Positions 1-5,886 of a DNA stretch of 7,814 nucleotides are shown piece after piece. This DNA comes from Chloroflexia bacterium (lineage in GTDB: Bacteria > Chloroflexota > Chloroflexia > QHBQ01 > JADMIH01), in assembly GCA_025927935.1 (NCBI GenBank), contig JAICKM010000309.1, forward strand, positions 1 through 7,814. Reading direction: 5' to 3'. Under the pieces are notes generated by a model. It did no database searches. It was not told the DNA's origin and saw only the letters and a list, made by a program, of their open reading frames with translations. Position 1 is the first letter of the stretch, and every line of letters starts with the position of its first letter. Both the position numbers and the translations under genes were made by a program.

Positions 1-252
1 CCAGAAACGCAGCCCAGTCATCGGGTAGCCCGCGCTGCGGGCAGCGACCGCGTGGCCGCCCTGGTGCCAGAGTTCCGACGCCCAATGCACGCCGCTCGTC
101 ACCAGGCCCACGCGCACGGCGCGCGCCCAGGGCACGCCCATGGCCCGCACCCCCGCCGCCAGCACCGCCCACAGCACGGGCGCCCCGACCAGTGCCGAGG
201 GGGCCGCGCTCACCCGAAAGCCGCCGATGCGCCCCAGAGCATAGTCTTTCAT
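1..252 (-). CDS. M50-like (site-2 protease-like) membrane protein, 5' part only
   Basis: The ATG at 252 opens a frame that runs without a stop to the left edge (84 codons visible), so the C-terminus is missing. A strong Shine-Dalgarno GGAGG (266-262) sits 9 nt before the start, and a promoter lies just upstream, so this start is well supported. A hydrophobic stretch at residues 20-38 is a likely membrane segment, and a second runs about 48-62. Residues 59-78 contain WHQGGHAVAARSAGYPM. This matches the layout of the HExxH zinc motif of M50 intramembrane proteases, but the catalytic Glu is Gln (H63-Q64-x-x-H67). From family knowledge, two His could still bind a metal, while loss of the Glu would remove normal proteolysis, so a non-proteolytic M50 relative is my inference. 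The second metal-ligand region would lie outside the window. It is transcribed in the same direction as the S53 gene but has its own promoter. Confidence 0.72.
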   Translation of the reverse strand, partial: MKDYALGRIGGFRVSAAPSALVGAPVLWAVLAAGVRAMGVPWARAVRVGLVTSGVHWASELWHQGGHAVAARSAGYPMTGLRFW

Positions 253-278
253 CAGTCGCTGCCTCCGCCACCGGTAAA

Positions 279-307
279 GTAGGATAAGGTCGCTGCGCTC
301 ATCCTAC
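279..307. promoter_or_regulatory. Inverted repeat over the -10/start site, possible operator
   Basis: GTAGGAT (279-285) and ATCCTAC (301-307) form a perfect 7-bp dyad separated by 15 nt. The promoter-proximal arm covers the -10 hexamer and the other arm falls about 10 nt into the transcript. This is the geometry of a repressor operator; a 5' UTR hairpin is the alternative. No regulator gene is visible. Confidence 0.4.
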
Positions 308-328
308 ACACCGTGCGCGCGCTGTCAA
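301..328 (-). promoter_or_regulatory. Sigma70-type promoter of the M50-like gene
   Basis: Minus strand: -35 TTGACA (328-323), 16-nt spacer, -10 TAGGAT (306-301, 4 of 6 to consensus). Transcription would start near 294, giving a short leader of about 42 nt before the ATG at 252. Confidence 0.6.
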
Positions 329-383
329 GAGGCATCCCCGGCCATCCGTATGGCGGTCCCAAATTCGGAGGCCGGGACGGTAG

Positions 384-405
384 GGGCGGACCGGCGTGTC
401 CGCCC
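384..405. repeat. GGGCGGAC/GTCCGCCC hairpin
   Basis: Perfect 8-bp inverted repeat (384-391 with 398-405) and a 6-nt loop, preceded by GTAG. Hairpins of the GTAGGGGCG type are, as I recall, dispersed in many copies in Chloroflexota and some other genomes. Only one copy is present here, so family membership is inference. Confidence 0.5.
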
Positions 406-477
406 TGGCCGGTTGCCCCGCTGCGCGACTTTGCAACAGCCATGCCGGCCATCCGCGCCGAAATTGCCCCGCGAAGC

Positions 478-526
478 CGCGAAGCCCGCGAAGAAATGAT
501 TATCAACCATCTGCGCGGGCTTCGCG
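478..526. repeat. 13-bp inverted repeat with AT-rich loop
   Basis: The arms 478-490 and 514-526 (core GCGAAGCCCGCG) pair perfectly around a 23-nt loop that is much more AT-rich than its surroundings. The left arm overlaps short tandem copies of GCGAAGCC (471-486). No T-tract follows on either strand, so it is not a classical intrinsic terminator. Confidence 0.55.
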
Positions 527-616
527 CCTGGGTAGTGCATTGATGAACCGATAGCAGGGCGCCGGGCGGGGTGCTACTGCGGCTTGCCGAAGCGAGGGAG
601 AGCCGGACGACAACGA

Positions 617-670
617 GACCTCCTGACCGGCCCGATCGGCGGTGCGCCGATCCGGTGCGATCAGAAGGTC
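617..670. repeat. Nested palindrome
   Basis: Three concentric inverted repeats: GATCGGCG/CGCCGATC (634-641 with 645-652, 3-nt loop), ACCGG/CCGGT (626-630 with 652-656, sharing base 652 with the inner stem) and GACC/GGTC (617-620 with 667-670). It could be a structured RNA, a degenerate element end or a protein site. I cannot tell which. Confidence 0.4.
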
Positions 671-714
671 CCTGGTGTGAGGGGCGGCCCGGTTTAGCCC
701 TGGCTAGCAGAGAC

Positions 715-765
715 GCGCCCCGTCGCCCCCCTTCCCGGCGCGGGAAGGGGGGTTGAGGGGTTAGG
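715..765 (-). repeat. 3'-end hairpin repeat, copy 1 (after S53 gene)
   Basis: Perfect 12-bp stem (726-737 with 741-752) with a 3-nt loop, flanked by GCCCCGTCG on the left and TTGAGGGGTTAGG on the right. On the minus strand it lies 18 nt past the S53 stop codon with the CCTAACCCC side facing the gene. There is no U-tract, so terminator function is possible but not shown. Copies 2 and 3 share the stem and the flanks. Confidence 0.75.
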
Positions 766-770
766 TTGCG

Positions 771-2666
771 CTACTGCCCGAACGTGCTCAGGAAGCCGCT
801 GCCCGGCGTGCCCAGGCCGGTCACGTTATCCCAGCCGGGATTCGTGTGCTGCGTCGGCGAGCCGGAGTAGTCGTCGAAGGTGCGCAACCGGTACACGATG
901 CCCGCGCTGGCGTCGACGCCGTTGACATAGTTGGCGCGGGCGACGGCCGTCTTGACCGGTAGCACATCGTAGAAGGCGCCGCTGTGCGCGTAGAACAGCG
1001 GATTGGCAAAGCCGTGCGCCTGCCCCGCCTTCTGGTCGGCTAGCGCCATCAGCCCGGCAAAGATCGGACTCGCCAGGCTGGTGCCGCCGATGCGATATTC
1101 GTCATAGTAGGCGCCGTCGGGGAAGGTCTGCGTCTGCCCGACGAGCAAGCCCGTCTGCGGGTCGCCCACCGCGGCGACATCCGGCACGGCGCGGCCCGTC
1201 GCGCTCAGCCCGGCCTGATACCACGGCAGGGCAAACACCCGGCTCACGCCCCCGCCCGCGCCGTACAGCCAGCCGGTGCGCGTGCAGTTCGGTCCCGATC
1301 CGCAATTATAATTGCTCGTGCCCCACCCGGTCTCGACGGCCCGCTGGTTGTTCTGATCCACGCCCAGCGCGGTGCCGCCGACCGCCGTAACCCAGGGGCT
1401 GGACGCCGGCCAGTCGGGCGTGGCATAGCCCACCGTGGCGGTCTCATCGCCGTTATCGCCCGACGAGAAATAGACGCCGATGCCTTCGGCGGCGGCCTGG
1501 ATCAGCGTGTCCTCCAACGGCTTCACATAGCCGGGCGGCAGCAGTTCGGTCGAAAAGCCGTAGGAATTGGTCACGATGCGGGCCAGGCGCTGATCCACGA
1601 CATGGTTCATGGCCGCGTCCAGGTCCTGATAGTTGTTGGGCGCGCCGACATAGACGATCTTGGCCGCGGGCGCCATGCCGTGCACGGCTTCCACGTCGAG
1701 CGTCTCTTCGCCATACCAGCCCTGCGGGTCCTGGCGCGGGTTCTGCGGGCGGCCGTACACACCGGGCGCCACCACCTGCACTAACTGGCCGTTGGTCATG
1801 GTGGGCAGCCCGCGCCTGATGGACCACTGGTTCACGTCCTGCAAGATCGTCGGCGAGGCGTAGGCGTCGATGATGGCGACCGTCTGGCCCGCGCCGTCAT
1901 AGCCGGAGATGCCGTAGGCGCCCTTGATCTGGGCAGGCGTATTCCCGGTCACGCTCCAGGGCACGTTCGACAGGCTCAGATCGGTAAATCCACTGGGGAA
2001 CTTGTAGGGCGAGAGCAATTGCGCCCAGTACGCCGAGAGCGGCGGCGCGTTGCGGAAACCGGCGCTGGGCGGCGCGTTCTTGTCCACCACGTGATTGGTC
2101 ACGACGAATACGGCGCTCTCGTCCAGCCCGACGACGCCGCTGACGCTGGCGCCCAGCGCGGCGGGCACAGACACATCGGCGGACGGCGCGCGCACCGTCT
2201 GTCCGTTGACGTGGTACTCGCCGAAGTTCGCACCGAAGGCGGCCTGCGCCTGGCCCACGGTGCCTTCCGCTGCCACATAATGGTTATTGGCCGGGGTATA
2301 GTCGATCGTAAAGCCCTGGCTACGCAGCCATGATTGCACGGCGCCCACCTGCGCCTGGGACGGCGCGAACTGCTGGCGGAACTGGGCCGGGGTCACGTAC
2401 TGGCCGTACGACGCGCTGTGCGGATCGCTGACCGCCCGCGCCAGCCCTTCGGCACCGGCAGGATTGTTCCAGCCGAGATAGACGCGGAATCCAATATTGT
2501 CGGCGGGGTTGGCGGCGCCGGCGAAGTTGTGCGCGTTCGCCCAGGTGGGCGCGCTGCCGGGGAGGGTCGTGCGGTCGGGCGGTGCGGCGCTCGCCGGCAC
2601 CCCCGGCAACGCCGTCACCAGCAGCGCCAACAGCGCGGCTGCCGTCAAGCCTGTATGGGACTTCAT
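771..2666 (-). CDS. Secreted S53 (sedolisin/kumamolisin-type) serine-carboxyl protease with pro-domain
   Basis: A 631-residue exported protease that should cut proteins outside the cell. Family members usually work at acid pH and remove their own pro-domain. Residues 1-27 form a signal peptide (MKSH, hydrophobic run, ASA|A cleavage). A pro-kumamolisin activation domain spans about 35-185, then a linker, and the catalytic domain starts near 244. The S53 catalytic set is complete: Glu320 and Asp324 in GEETLDVEAVHGMAP, oxyanion Asp404 in SSGD, and Ser530 in GGTSLASP. The calcium site near the C-terminus keeps Asp567-Val568 (FYDV) and Asp613 (PGWD); one backbone Gly of the usual GPGWD is Asn609. 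Cys455 and Cys461 could form a small disulfide loop. The start is supported by AAAGGAG (2679-2673) 6 nt upstream. The gene has its own promoter and a leader of about 390 nt shared with the next gene upstream. No truncation is seen. Confidence 0.95.
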   Translation of the reverse strand: MKSHTGLTAAALLALLVTALPGVPASAAPPDRTTLPGSAPTWANAHNFAGAANPADNIGFRVYLGWNNPAGAEGLARAVSDPHSASYGQYVTPAQFRQQFAPSQAQVGAVQSWLRSQGFTIDYTPANNHYVAAEGTVGQAQAAFGANFGEYHVNGQTVRAPSADVSVPAALGASVSGVVGLDESAVFVVTNHVVDKNAPPSAGFRNAPPLSAYWAQLLSPYKFPSGFTDLSLSNVPWSVTGNTPAQIKGAYGISGYDGAGQTVAIIDAYASPTILQDVNQWSIRRGLPTMTNGQLVQVVAPGVYGRPQNPRQDPQGWYGEETLDVEAVHGMAPAAKIVYVGAPNNYQDLDAAMNHVVDQRLARIVTNSYGFSTELLPPGYVKPLEDTLIQAAAEGIGVYFSSGDNGDETATVGYATPDWPASSPWVTAVGGTALGVDQNNQRAVETGWGTSNYNCGSGPNCTRTGWLYGAGGGVSRVFALPWYQAGLSATGRAVPDVAAVGDPQTGLLVGQTQTFPDGAYYDEYRIGGTSLASPIFAGLMALADQKAGQAHGFANPLFYAHSGAFYDVLPVKTAVARANYVNGVDASAGIVYRLRTFDDYSGSPTQHTNPGWDNVTGLGTPGSGFLSTFGQ

Positions 2667-2748
2667 GCAGATCTCCTTTGCTGGGTCTAGATGAGAATGA
2701 AGATCGATCCTGGTGGCCGGCGGCCTCGGCCCCGCCGGTATTCGTCAA

Positions 2749-2845
2749 CGCGCCCCCACAGTGCTTGCCGCATTAGGACTACCGCGGCGGGAACGAACCT
2801 CCTTTCTGTGTGCTATAGGACGGGAGCGCCGTGGAATGCTCCTGG
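2749..2845 (-). ncRNA. Conserved leader element, copy A (candidate cis-regulatory RNA)
   Basis: Transcript order: hairpin GGAGC/GCUCC (2842-2823), AAAGGAGG (2805-2798), the segment UUCGUUCC, hairpin GCCGC/GCGGC (2788-2767), AGCAC and GGGGGCGCG. Copy B (5571-5667) has the same order, the same 12-nt loop in the second hairpin and a differently sequenced but still paired first hairpin. Confidence 0.55.
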
Positions 2846-2904
2846 GTCTCAGTCTGTGTTCATGCCAACATAGCGGGCCGATTTCGATTTGCATACTGAG
2901 TATC

Positions 2905-2955
2905 GGCAGCTAGAGCGCGATAGCTCTATTAGAGCCCGGCCGCGCTCTAGCTGCC
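2905..2955. repeat. 15-bp perfect inverted repeat inside leader A
   Basis: The arm 2905-2919 (GGCAGCTAGAGCGCG) and its perfect complement 2941-2955 enclose a second hairpin GCTCT-ATT-AGAGC (2923-2935). TAGAGC or its complement therefore occurs four times in 51 nt. Leader B has no counterpart in sequence. Confidence 0.7.
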
Positions 2956-3063
2956 TCCGGACTACGGCGGAAAGGGACCGTTGCTAAACGGCCCGGCACC
3001 TGCATGGCTGATAAGTTGAACGCCGGTCTCCCAAGCGCCGGCACATATCGAGGATGTGGGCTG

Positions 3064-3092
3064 ATCTTAACAACTGTCATGTGGAATGTCAA
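3064..3092 (-). promoter_or_regulatory. Promoter of the S53 gene
   Basis: Minus strand: perfect -35 TTGACA (3092-3087), 17-nt spacer, -10 TAAGAT (3069-3064, 5 of 6 to TATAAT). The hexamers and spacing are identical to the promoter at 5887-5915. The predicted start is near 3057. Confidence 0.78.
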
Positions 3093-3178
3093 GTAACAAT
3101 CATTTTCACGGTCACTGCGGATATGTGATTCTCGAATTTTTTATCATATTTAATCACTTCTTATGGTGCATAGCAGTG
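3093..3178 (-). promoter_or_regulatory. Conserved AT-rich upstream region, copy A
   Basis: Positions 3093-3157 align without gaps to 5916-5980 (38 of 65 identical by eye). The far end is strongest: 3129-3157 matches at 22 of 29 positions, with shared TTC-CGAA, TTTT, CAT and TAATC. A shared GCAGTG follows at the same offset (3173). This block lies 37-65 nt upstream of the -35 hexamer, where an activator could bind. Confidence 0.5.
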
Positions 3179-3255
3179 TACAGAGGTCAGGGCGAAGGAG
3201 AGAATTGAGGAGACCGGCAGAGAGAAACGGCGCCACGCGCTCCACCGCAGAGCCG

Positions 3256-3279
3256 GGGCGGCGGGGGCTCCCGCCGCCC
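3256..3279. repeat. 10-bp GC hairpin
   Basis: GGGCGGCGGG (3256-3265) and CCCGCCGCCC (3270-3279) pair perfectly around a 4-nt loop. No U-tract follows on either strand. Confidence 0.6.
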
Positions 3280-3318
3280 TCACACAGGGGCATACACGCG
3301 GACTCCGCGGCATAAAAA

Positions 3319-3371
3319 CGCCAAGGGCGCAGAGAATACGAATAACATCCGTACCCTTCGCACCCTTGGCG
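3319..3371. repeat. CGCCAAGGG palindrome, probable dispersed repeat
   Basis: The arms 3319-3340 and 3350-3371 pair at 17 of 22 positions around a 9-nt loop. The outer 9 bp (CGCCAAGGG/CCCTTGGCG) are perfect. As I recall, elements of the form 'CGCCAAGG...CTTGGCG' are common dispersed repeats in several bacterial phyla including Chloroflexota. Only one copy is here, so the family assignment is inference. Confidence 0.5.
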
Positions 3372-3382
3372 CCTGCGCAGCT

Positions 3383-3433
3383 CCGCCCCGTCGCCCCCCT
3401 TCCCGGCGGCGGGAAGGGGAGTTGGGGGTTCGG
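3383..3433 (-). repeat. 3'-end hairpin repeat, copy 2 (after the unknown secreted protein)
   Basis: Perfect 10-bp stem (3396-3405 with 3410-3419), 4-nt loop, with flanks GCCCCGTCGCC and GTTGGGGGTTCGG matching copy 1. It starts 29 nt past the TAG stop at 3451-3449, in the same orientation as copies 1 and 3. Confidence 0.75.
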
Positions 3434-3448
3434 TTACGCGCCCTCGCG

Positions 3449-5512
3449 CTACGGCGTGAACTTACTCACGCGCGTCGACCAGTTTCCGAGCGCGGCCCGT
3501 GGGCCGGGGCCATGCGAAGCGCCCGCGCATGTGCCCAGCAGGTTGTCGCCGGTGCCGCCCGTGAAGAACGGGCCGCCCCAGGTGGTGTAGTCGCAGGCGT
3601 GGGCGATATACTCGCTGGCGATCCAGATCGAGTTGCCGTCCACCGCCGCCGCGCCGTAGTCACCCCAGCGGGTGCGCGGCGGATTGCCGCCGACCTGCGC
3701 CTTGTAGCTGGTGAAGCCGTCGGTCACGGCCTGGCCCTGGCCGCCCGGCACCACGTTCCAGGCGCCCACGCCGGTGATCGCGTCGATCCCCGCGTAGCCC
3801 GCGCTCGGGTAGAGGGTGTCGCCCGTAGCCGTGAACGCCATTACGCCGCGCCCGCTCGCGGTGACGCCGATAGCCGGGTAGGTGAAGTCATAGCCGGTGG
3901 CCCCGAGGTAGCCTTGCCGGACCATATTGCCCGCATTGGGATTCGCGATGAACCAGGCGATACCGGCCCGCTGCGCGCCGCCGTCAGGGTTGATCGCCGT
4001 GTCGAGCGCGCCCCACAGCTTGCCGTTGGCGTACATCACCTGCTGCATGCGGGTGTCGTTCGAGTCGGGCCGTGAGATGACCTCATTCCCCGGCGCGCCG
4101 ACCAGCAGCCGCCAACAGCCCACCCCGGCGATGGTCGAAGTCGTCGTGTCGTTGATGCAGTGGCCCTGCGGCACGTCCGTGCCCGGCGCCGTGCCCGAGC
4201 CGGGCTGCTTCTGCTTCGGCGGGCCCGCGTACAGCTCCGACGCCAGCAGGCGCGTGCTCAGGTTGAGCGCCGGCGACGCCGAGTTGAGCGAAGAGGTGTT
4301 CGACAGAGTCCAGACGACCACCTGGCTAGACACATAGTTGCCGCCGGTACCGGCCACCGGGTGGGTCGCCTCGTCGGCGGCGTTCGAGCTCATGAAGTAT
4401 TCGGTGCCGCCGTTGTCGCTATTGAACTGGGTGCCCGGTGACTGCGCCGGCCAGACGGTGAAGCCCGGCTGGGTCGGGCCGGCGTCGCTCGGCGCGTTGA
4501 CCATGCCGGATGTGTCGATATGGACTACGTTCACGCTGGCCGCGCGGGCGGCCAGCTGCGCCTTCGAGAGGGCGTAGATCTGCGCGCCCGCGAAGCCGTT
4601 ATGAAGCCATGGGTACGCGTTCGTGGTGATGTAGAAGCCGTTGGCATCCGCGCCGATGTGCGGATAGTCACCCAGATACGGGCCGGGGTTGACGCCACCC
4701 GTATTCGTGCCGTCGTTGGTCACGTAGATCTTGTAGATGTTCCAGGCCCCGGTCGGGTTCGCCGTCTGGCTAACCGCGATATCGAGGTGATTTACAAGGT
4801 TCAACGAATTATTCGGGTTCCGGTCCAGCGTGAGGACCACCACGAAGAAGCGGTGCGTCGCCGCGTCATAAAGGCAGCTCGGGTCCGTGAGTTCGGGGCC
4901 ATCGACGCCGGTGGAGCGGTTGACGGCCGGTGGGTAGCCGTAGAACGAGTTCAGGTCCACGGCGTGGTTCACATTCCGCGGGAAGCCGCCGACGATGTTG
5001 GTGGCCGTGTTGTCCGGCAGCACCGACTGCCCCGCGCTGTTGAAGACATTGAGGACGTCGTTTACCGCCTCCAGTTCATAGCCGCCACCCGCGCAGAGGC
5101 CCTGGTCGGGCGGCTCGATCGAGAACTGGTTGCCGCTCCGCGCGTAGCGCTGCTGGTAGAAGTTCAGTCCCTCGAAGCCGCTGTTGAAGGTCGGGTTCGC
5201 CTTGGCTTTCTGACCGCTGTTCACCGAGGCGCCGTGGCCGGTGCCGTGCGAGAGGCTGCGGTCGATGATGTTCCCGCTGTACGGGTCGGCCCCGGCGTCG
5301 CCGTCGCCATCGCTCGGAAACTCGGCATTGGTCACGTCGCCCTCACCCGACGGCGGGGCCTCGCCGGTCTGCGGGGACCCCGTGCCGGCGATAGGGATTT
5401 GCGTGACTGCGGCACTACTCTGCAACGGCGCCGCGTGGACCGATACCGTAGCCAGTGCGCTCAGCACCAGCATCAACGCGAGTAAGCCTCGGACGAGTTT
5501 GTGCGATTTCAT
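3449..5512 (-). CDS. Large secreted protein of unknown function
   Basis: 687 residues. Residues 1-27 are a clear signal peptide (MKSHKLVRG, hydrophobic core, VHA|A). Residues 30-105 form a low-complexity Gly/Ser/Asp/Pro-rich linker including DGDGDAGADPYSG. A globular region follows from about 110 to the end, with no further membrane segment or anchor. It resembles a hypothetical exported family I have seen in Chloroflexota and soil bacteria, but I know no assigned function and see no catalytic motif. Recurrent patterns such as GDYPHIGADANGFYITT (281-297), YPAIGVTASGRGVMAF (545-560) and RWGDYGAAAVDGNSIWIASEY (615-635) suggest a beta-propeller with divergent blades; this is inference. Six cysteines lie after the signal (140, 213, 452, 466, 640, 662) and could form disulfides. 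The start is set by AGGGGAG (5526-5520) 7 nt before the ATG. The shared promoter and leader suggest co-expression with the S53 protease downstream. Confidence 0.9.
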   Translation of the reverse strand: MKSHKLVRGLLALMLVLSALATVSVHAAPLQSSAAVTQIPIAGTGSPQTGEAPPSGEGDVTNAEFPSDGDGDAGADPYSGNIIDRSLSHGTGHGASVNSGQKAKANPTFNSGFEGLNFYQQRYARSGNQFSIEPPDQGLCAGGGYELEAVNDVLNVFNSAGQSVLPDNTATNIVGGFPRNVNHAVDLNSFYGYPPAVNRSTGVDGPELTDPSCLYDAATHRFFVVVLTLDRNPNNSLNLVNHLDIAVSQTANPTGAWNIYKIYVTNDGTNTGGVNPGPYLGDYPHIGADANGFYITTNAYPWLHNGFAGAQIYALSKAQLAARAASVNVVHIDTSGMVNAPSDAGPTQPGFTVWPAQSPGTQFNSDNGGTEYFMSSNAADEATHPVAGTGGNYVSSQVVVWTLSNTSSLNSASPALNLSTRLLASELYAGPPKQKQPGSGTAPGTDVPQGHCINDTTTSTIAGVGCWRLLVGAPGNEVISRPDSNDTRMQQVMYANGKLWGALDTAINPDGGAQRAGIAWFIANPNAGNMVRQGYLGATGYDFTYPAIGVTASGRGVMAFTATGDTLYPSAGYAGIDAITGVGAWNVVPGGQGQAVTDGFTSYKAQVGGNPPRTRWGDYGAAAVDGNSIWIASEYIAHACDYTTWGGPFFTGGTGDNLLGTCAGASHGPGPRAALGNWSTRVSKFTP

Positions 5513-5880
5513 GCGCTCTCTCCCCTGCTGACTGCATCAGTGCCCGGCCCAGGGGGCCAGGCTGCATCGTCGCGCCCCCAAAGTGCTCGCCGCTTCCAGA
5601 CAACCGCGGCTGGAACGAGCCTCCTTTCCGTGTGAAATGGGACAACGGGCGCCGCGAAGCGCCCTGGACAACAGGCATGGGTATCAAGCTGGAATCGCGG
5701 GGCGGCCTGGTCGGGCCCCGGTGGGACGAGAAGGTGCGGCGGCGCCGGGCACCCGCCATACCTATCGGGCCGCAGCGGGCGCAGAGGTACTTCTTGCCGC
5801 TAGCGACATTGCCTGGCAAACAGCATATAGCGTAGGTTAGAGACCGGCACGGGCAGCGCCGGCCAAAATAGAGGGTGTGT
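5513..5880 (-). promoter_or_regulatory. Long structured leader of the unknown secreted-protein gene
   Basis: Predicted 5' UTR of about 368 nt. In transcript order the hairpins are 5844-5862 (5 bp, just after the start site, as in leader A); 5733-5753; 5698-5720 (CGGGGC/GCCCCG); 5647-5664 (6 bp); 5589-5610 (5 bp, 12-nt loop); and 5542-5562 (9 bp, 3-nt loop, with a G-U pair valid only for minus-strand RNA), then the ribosome site. The distance from predicted start site to conserved core is about 309 nt here and 308 nt in leader A, although the middle has diverged. Confidence 0.6.
5571..5667 (-). ncRNA. Conserved leader element, copy B (candidate cis-regulatory RNA)
   Basis: Same order as copy A: hairpin GGGCGC/GCGCCC (5664-5647), AAAGGAGG (5627-5620), the segment CUCGUUCC, hairpin GCCGC/GCGGC (5610-5589), GAGCAC and GGGGGCGCG. 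Here GCUCG and CGAGC also pair across the second hairpin. UUCCA could pair with UGGAA in its loop, a pseudoknot option that copy A does not preserve. Confidence 0.55.
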
Positions 5881-5886
5881 AGGGTT

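Larger units (their letters stand above)
329..770. other. Hairpin-rich spacer between the S53 and M50-like genes
   Basis: I see no convincing gene here. From left to right the spacer holds an 8-bp hairpin (384-405), a 13-bp hairpin (478-526), a nested palindrome (617-670) and the 3'-end hairpin repeat of the S53 gene (about 715-765). Open frames across it are Arg/Pro/Gly-rich, lack credible start contexts and resemble no family I know. Confidence 0.55.
2667..3057 (-). promoter_or_regulatory. Long structured leader of the S53 gene
   Basis: Predicted 5' UTR of about 390 nt from the promoter at 3064-3092 to the ATG at 2666. In transcript order the hairpins are 3022-3042; 2975-2994 (7 bp, with a wobble pair valid only on this strand); 2905-2955 (15 perfect bp plus an inner hairpin); 2823-2842 (5 bp); 2767-2788 (5 bp, 12-nt loop); and 2717-2738 (7 bp, 8-nt loop), followed by the ribosome site. 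The core at 2749-2812 matches the leader of the 3449-5512 gene at 54 of 64 positions without gaps. I match it to no known riboswitch. A leader peptide is unlikely because no reading frame is kept between the two copies. Confidence 0.6.
3179..3448. other. Gene-free 3' flank with stacked hairpins
   Basis: No coding region is supported here. It holds a 10-bp hairpin (3256-3279), a short CGCGG/CCGCG hairpin (3297-3309), an imperfect 53-nt palindrome (3319-3371) and copy 2 of the 3'-end hairpin repeat (about 3383-3433). All lie downstream of the minus-strand gene ending at 3449. Confidence 0.55.

Noticed and set aside
252..506. 84-codon minus-strand frame whose TGA overlaps the M50-like ATG
   Set aside because: The overlap looks operon-like, but the promoter of the M50-like gene lies within this frame, the residues are low-complexity and no ribosome site is evident.
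541..720. Possible group II intron remnant (GAGCCGG...GAGGGG)
   Set aside because: The phrase resembles intron ends, but no 34-nt domain V hairpin can be formed and no reverse transcriptase is nearby.
2705..2773. Short leader ORF in leader A starting at ATG 2773
   Set aside because: The spacing to AAAGGAGG is too long and copy B has no matching ATG or frame, so a conserved leader peptide is not supported.
2749..2845. Known riboswitch classes (cobalamin, SAM, c-di-GMP I and II, c-di-AMP, glycine, T-box, fluoride, guanidine)
   Set aside because: I compared from memory the conserved cores of these classes with both leader copies and found no match. An Rfam search would be decisive.
3422..4075. 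Long plus-strand open frames over the secreted-protein gene (also 4520-5485) and over the ABC gene (6099-7307)
   Set aside because: These mirror the GC-rich coding frames on the other strand. They are Arg/Ala/Val/Gly-rich with no domain motifs, while the minus-strand frames have signal peptides or full ABC motifs.
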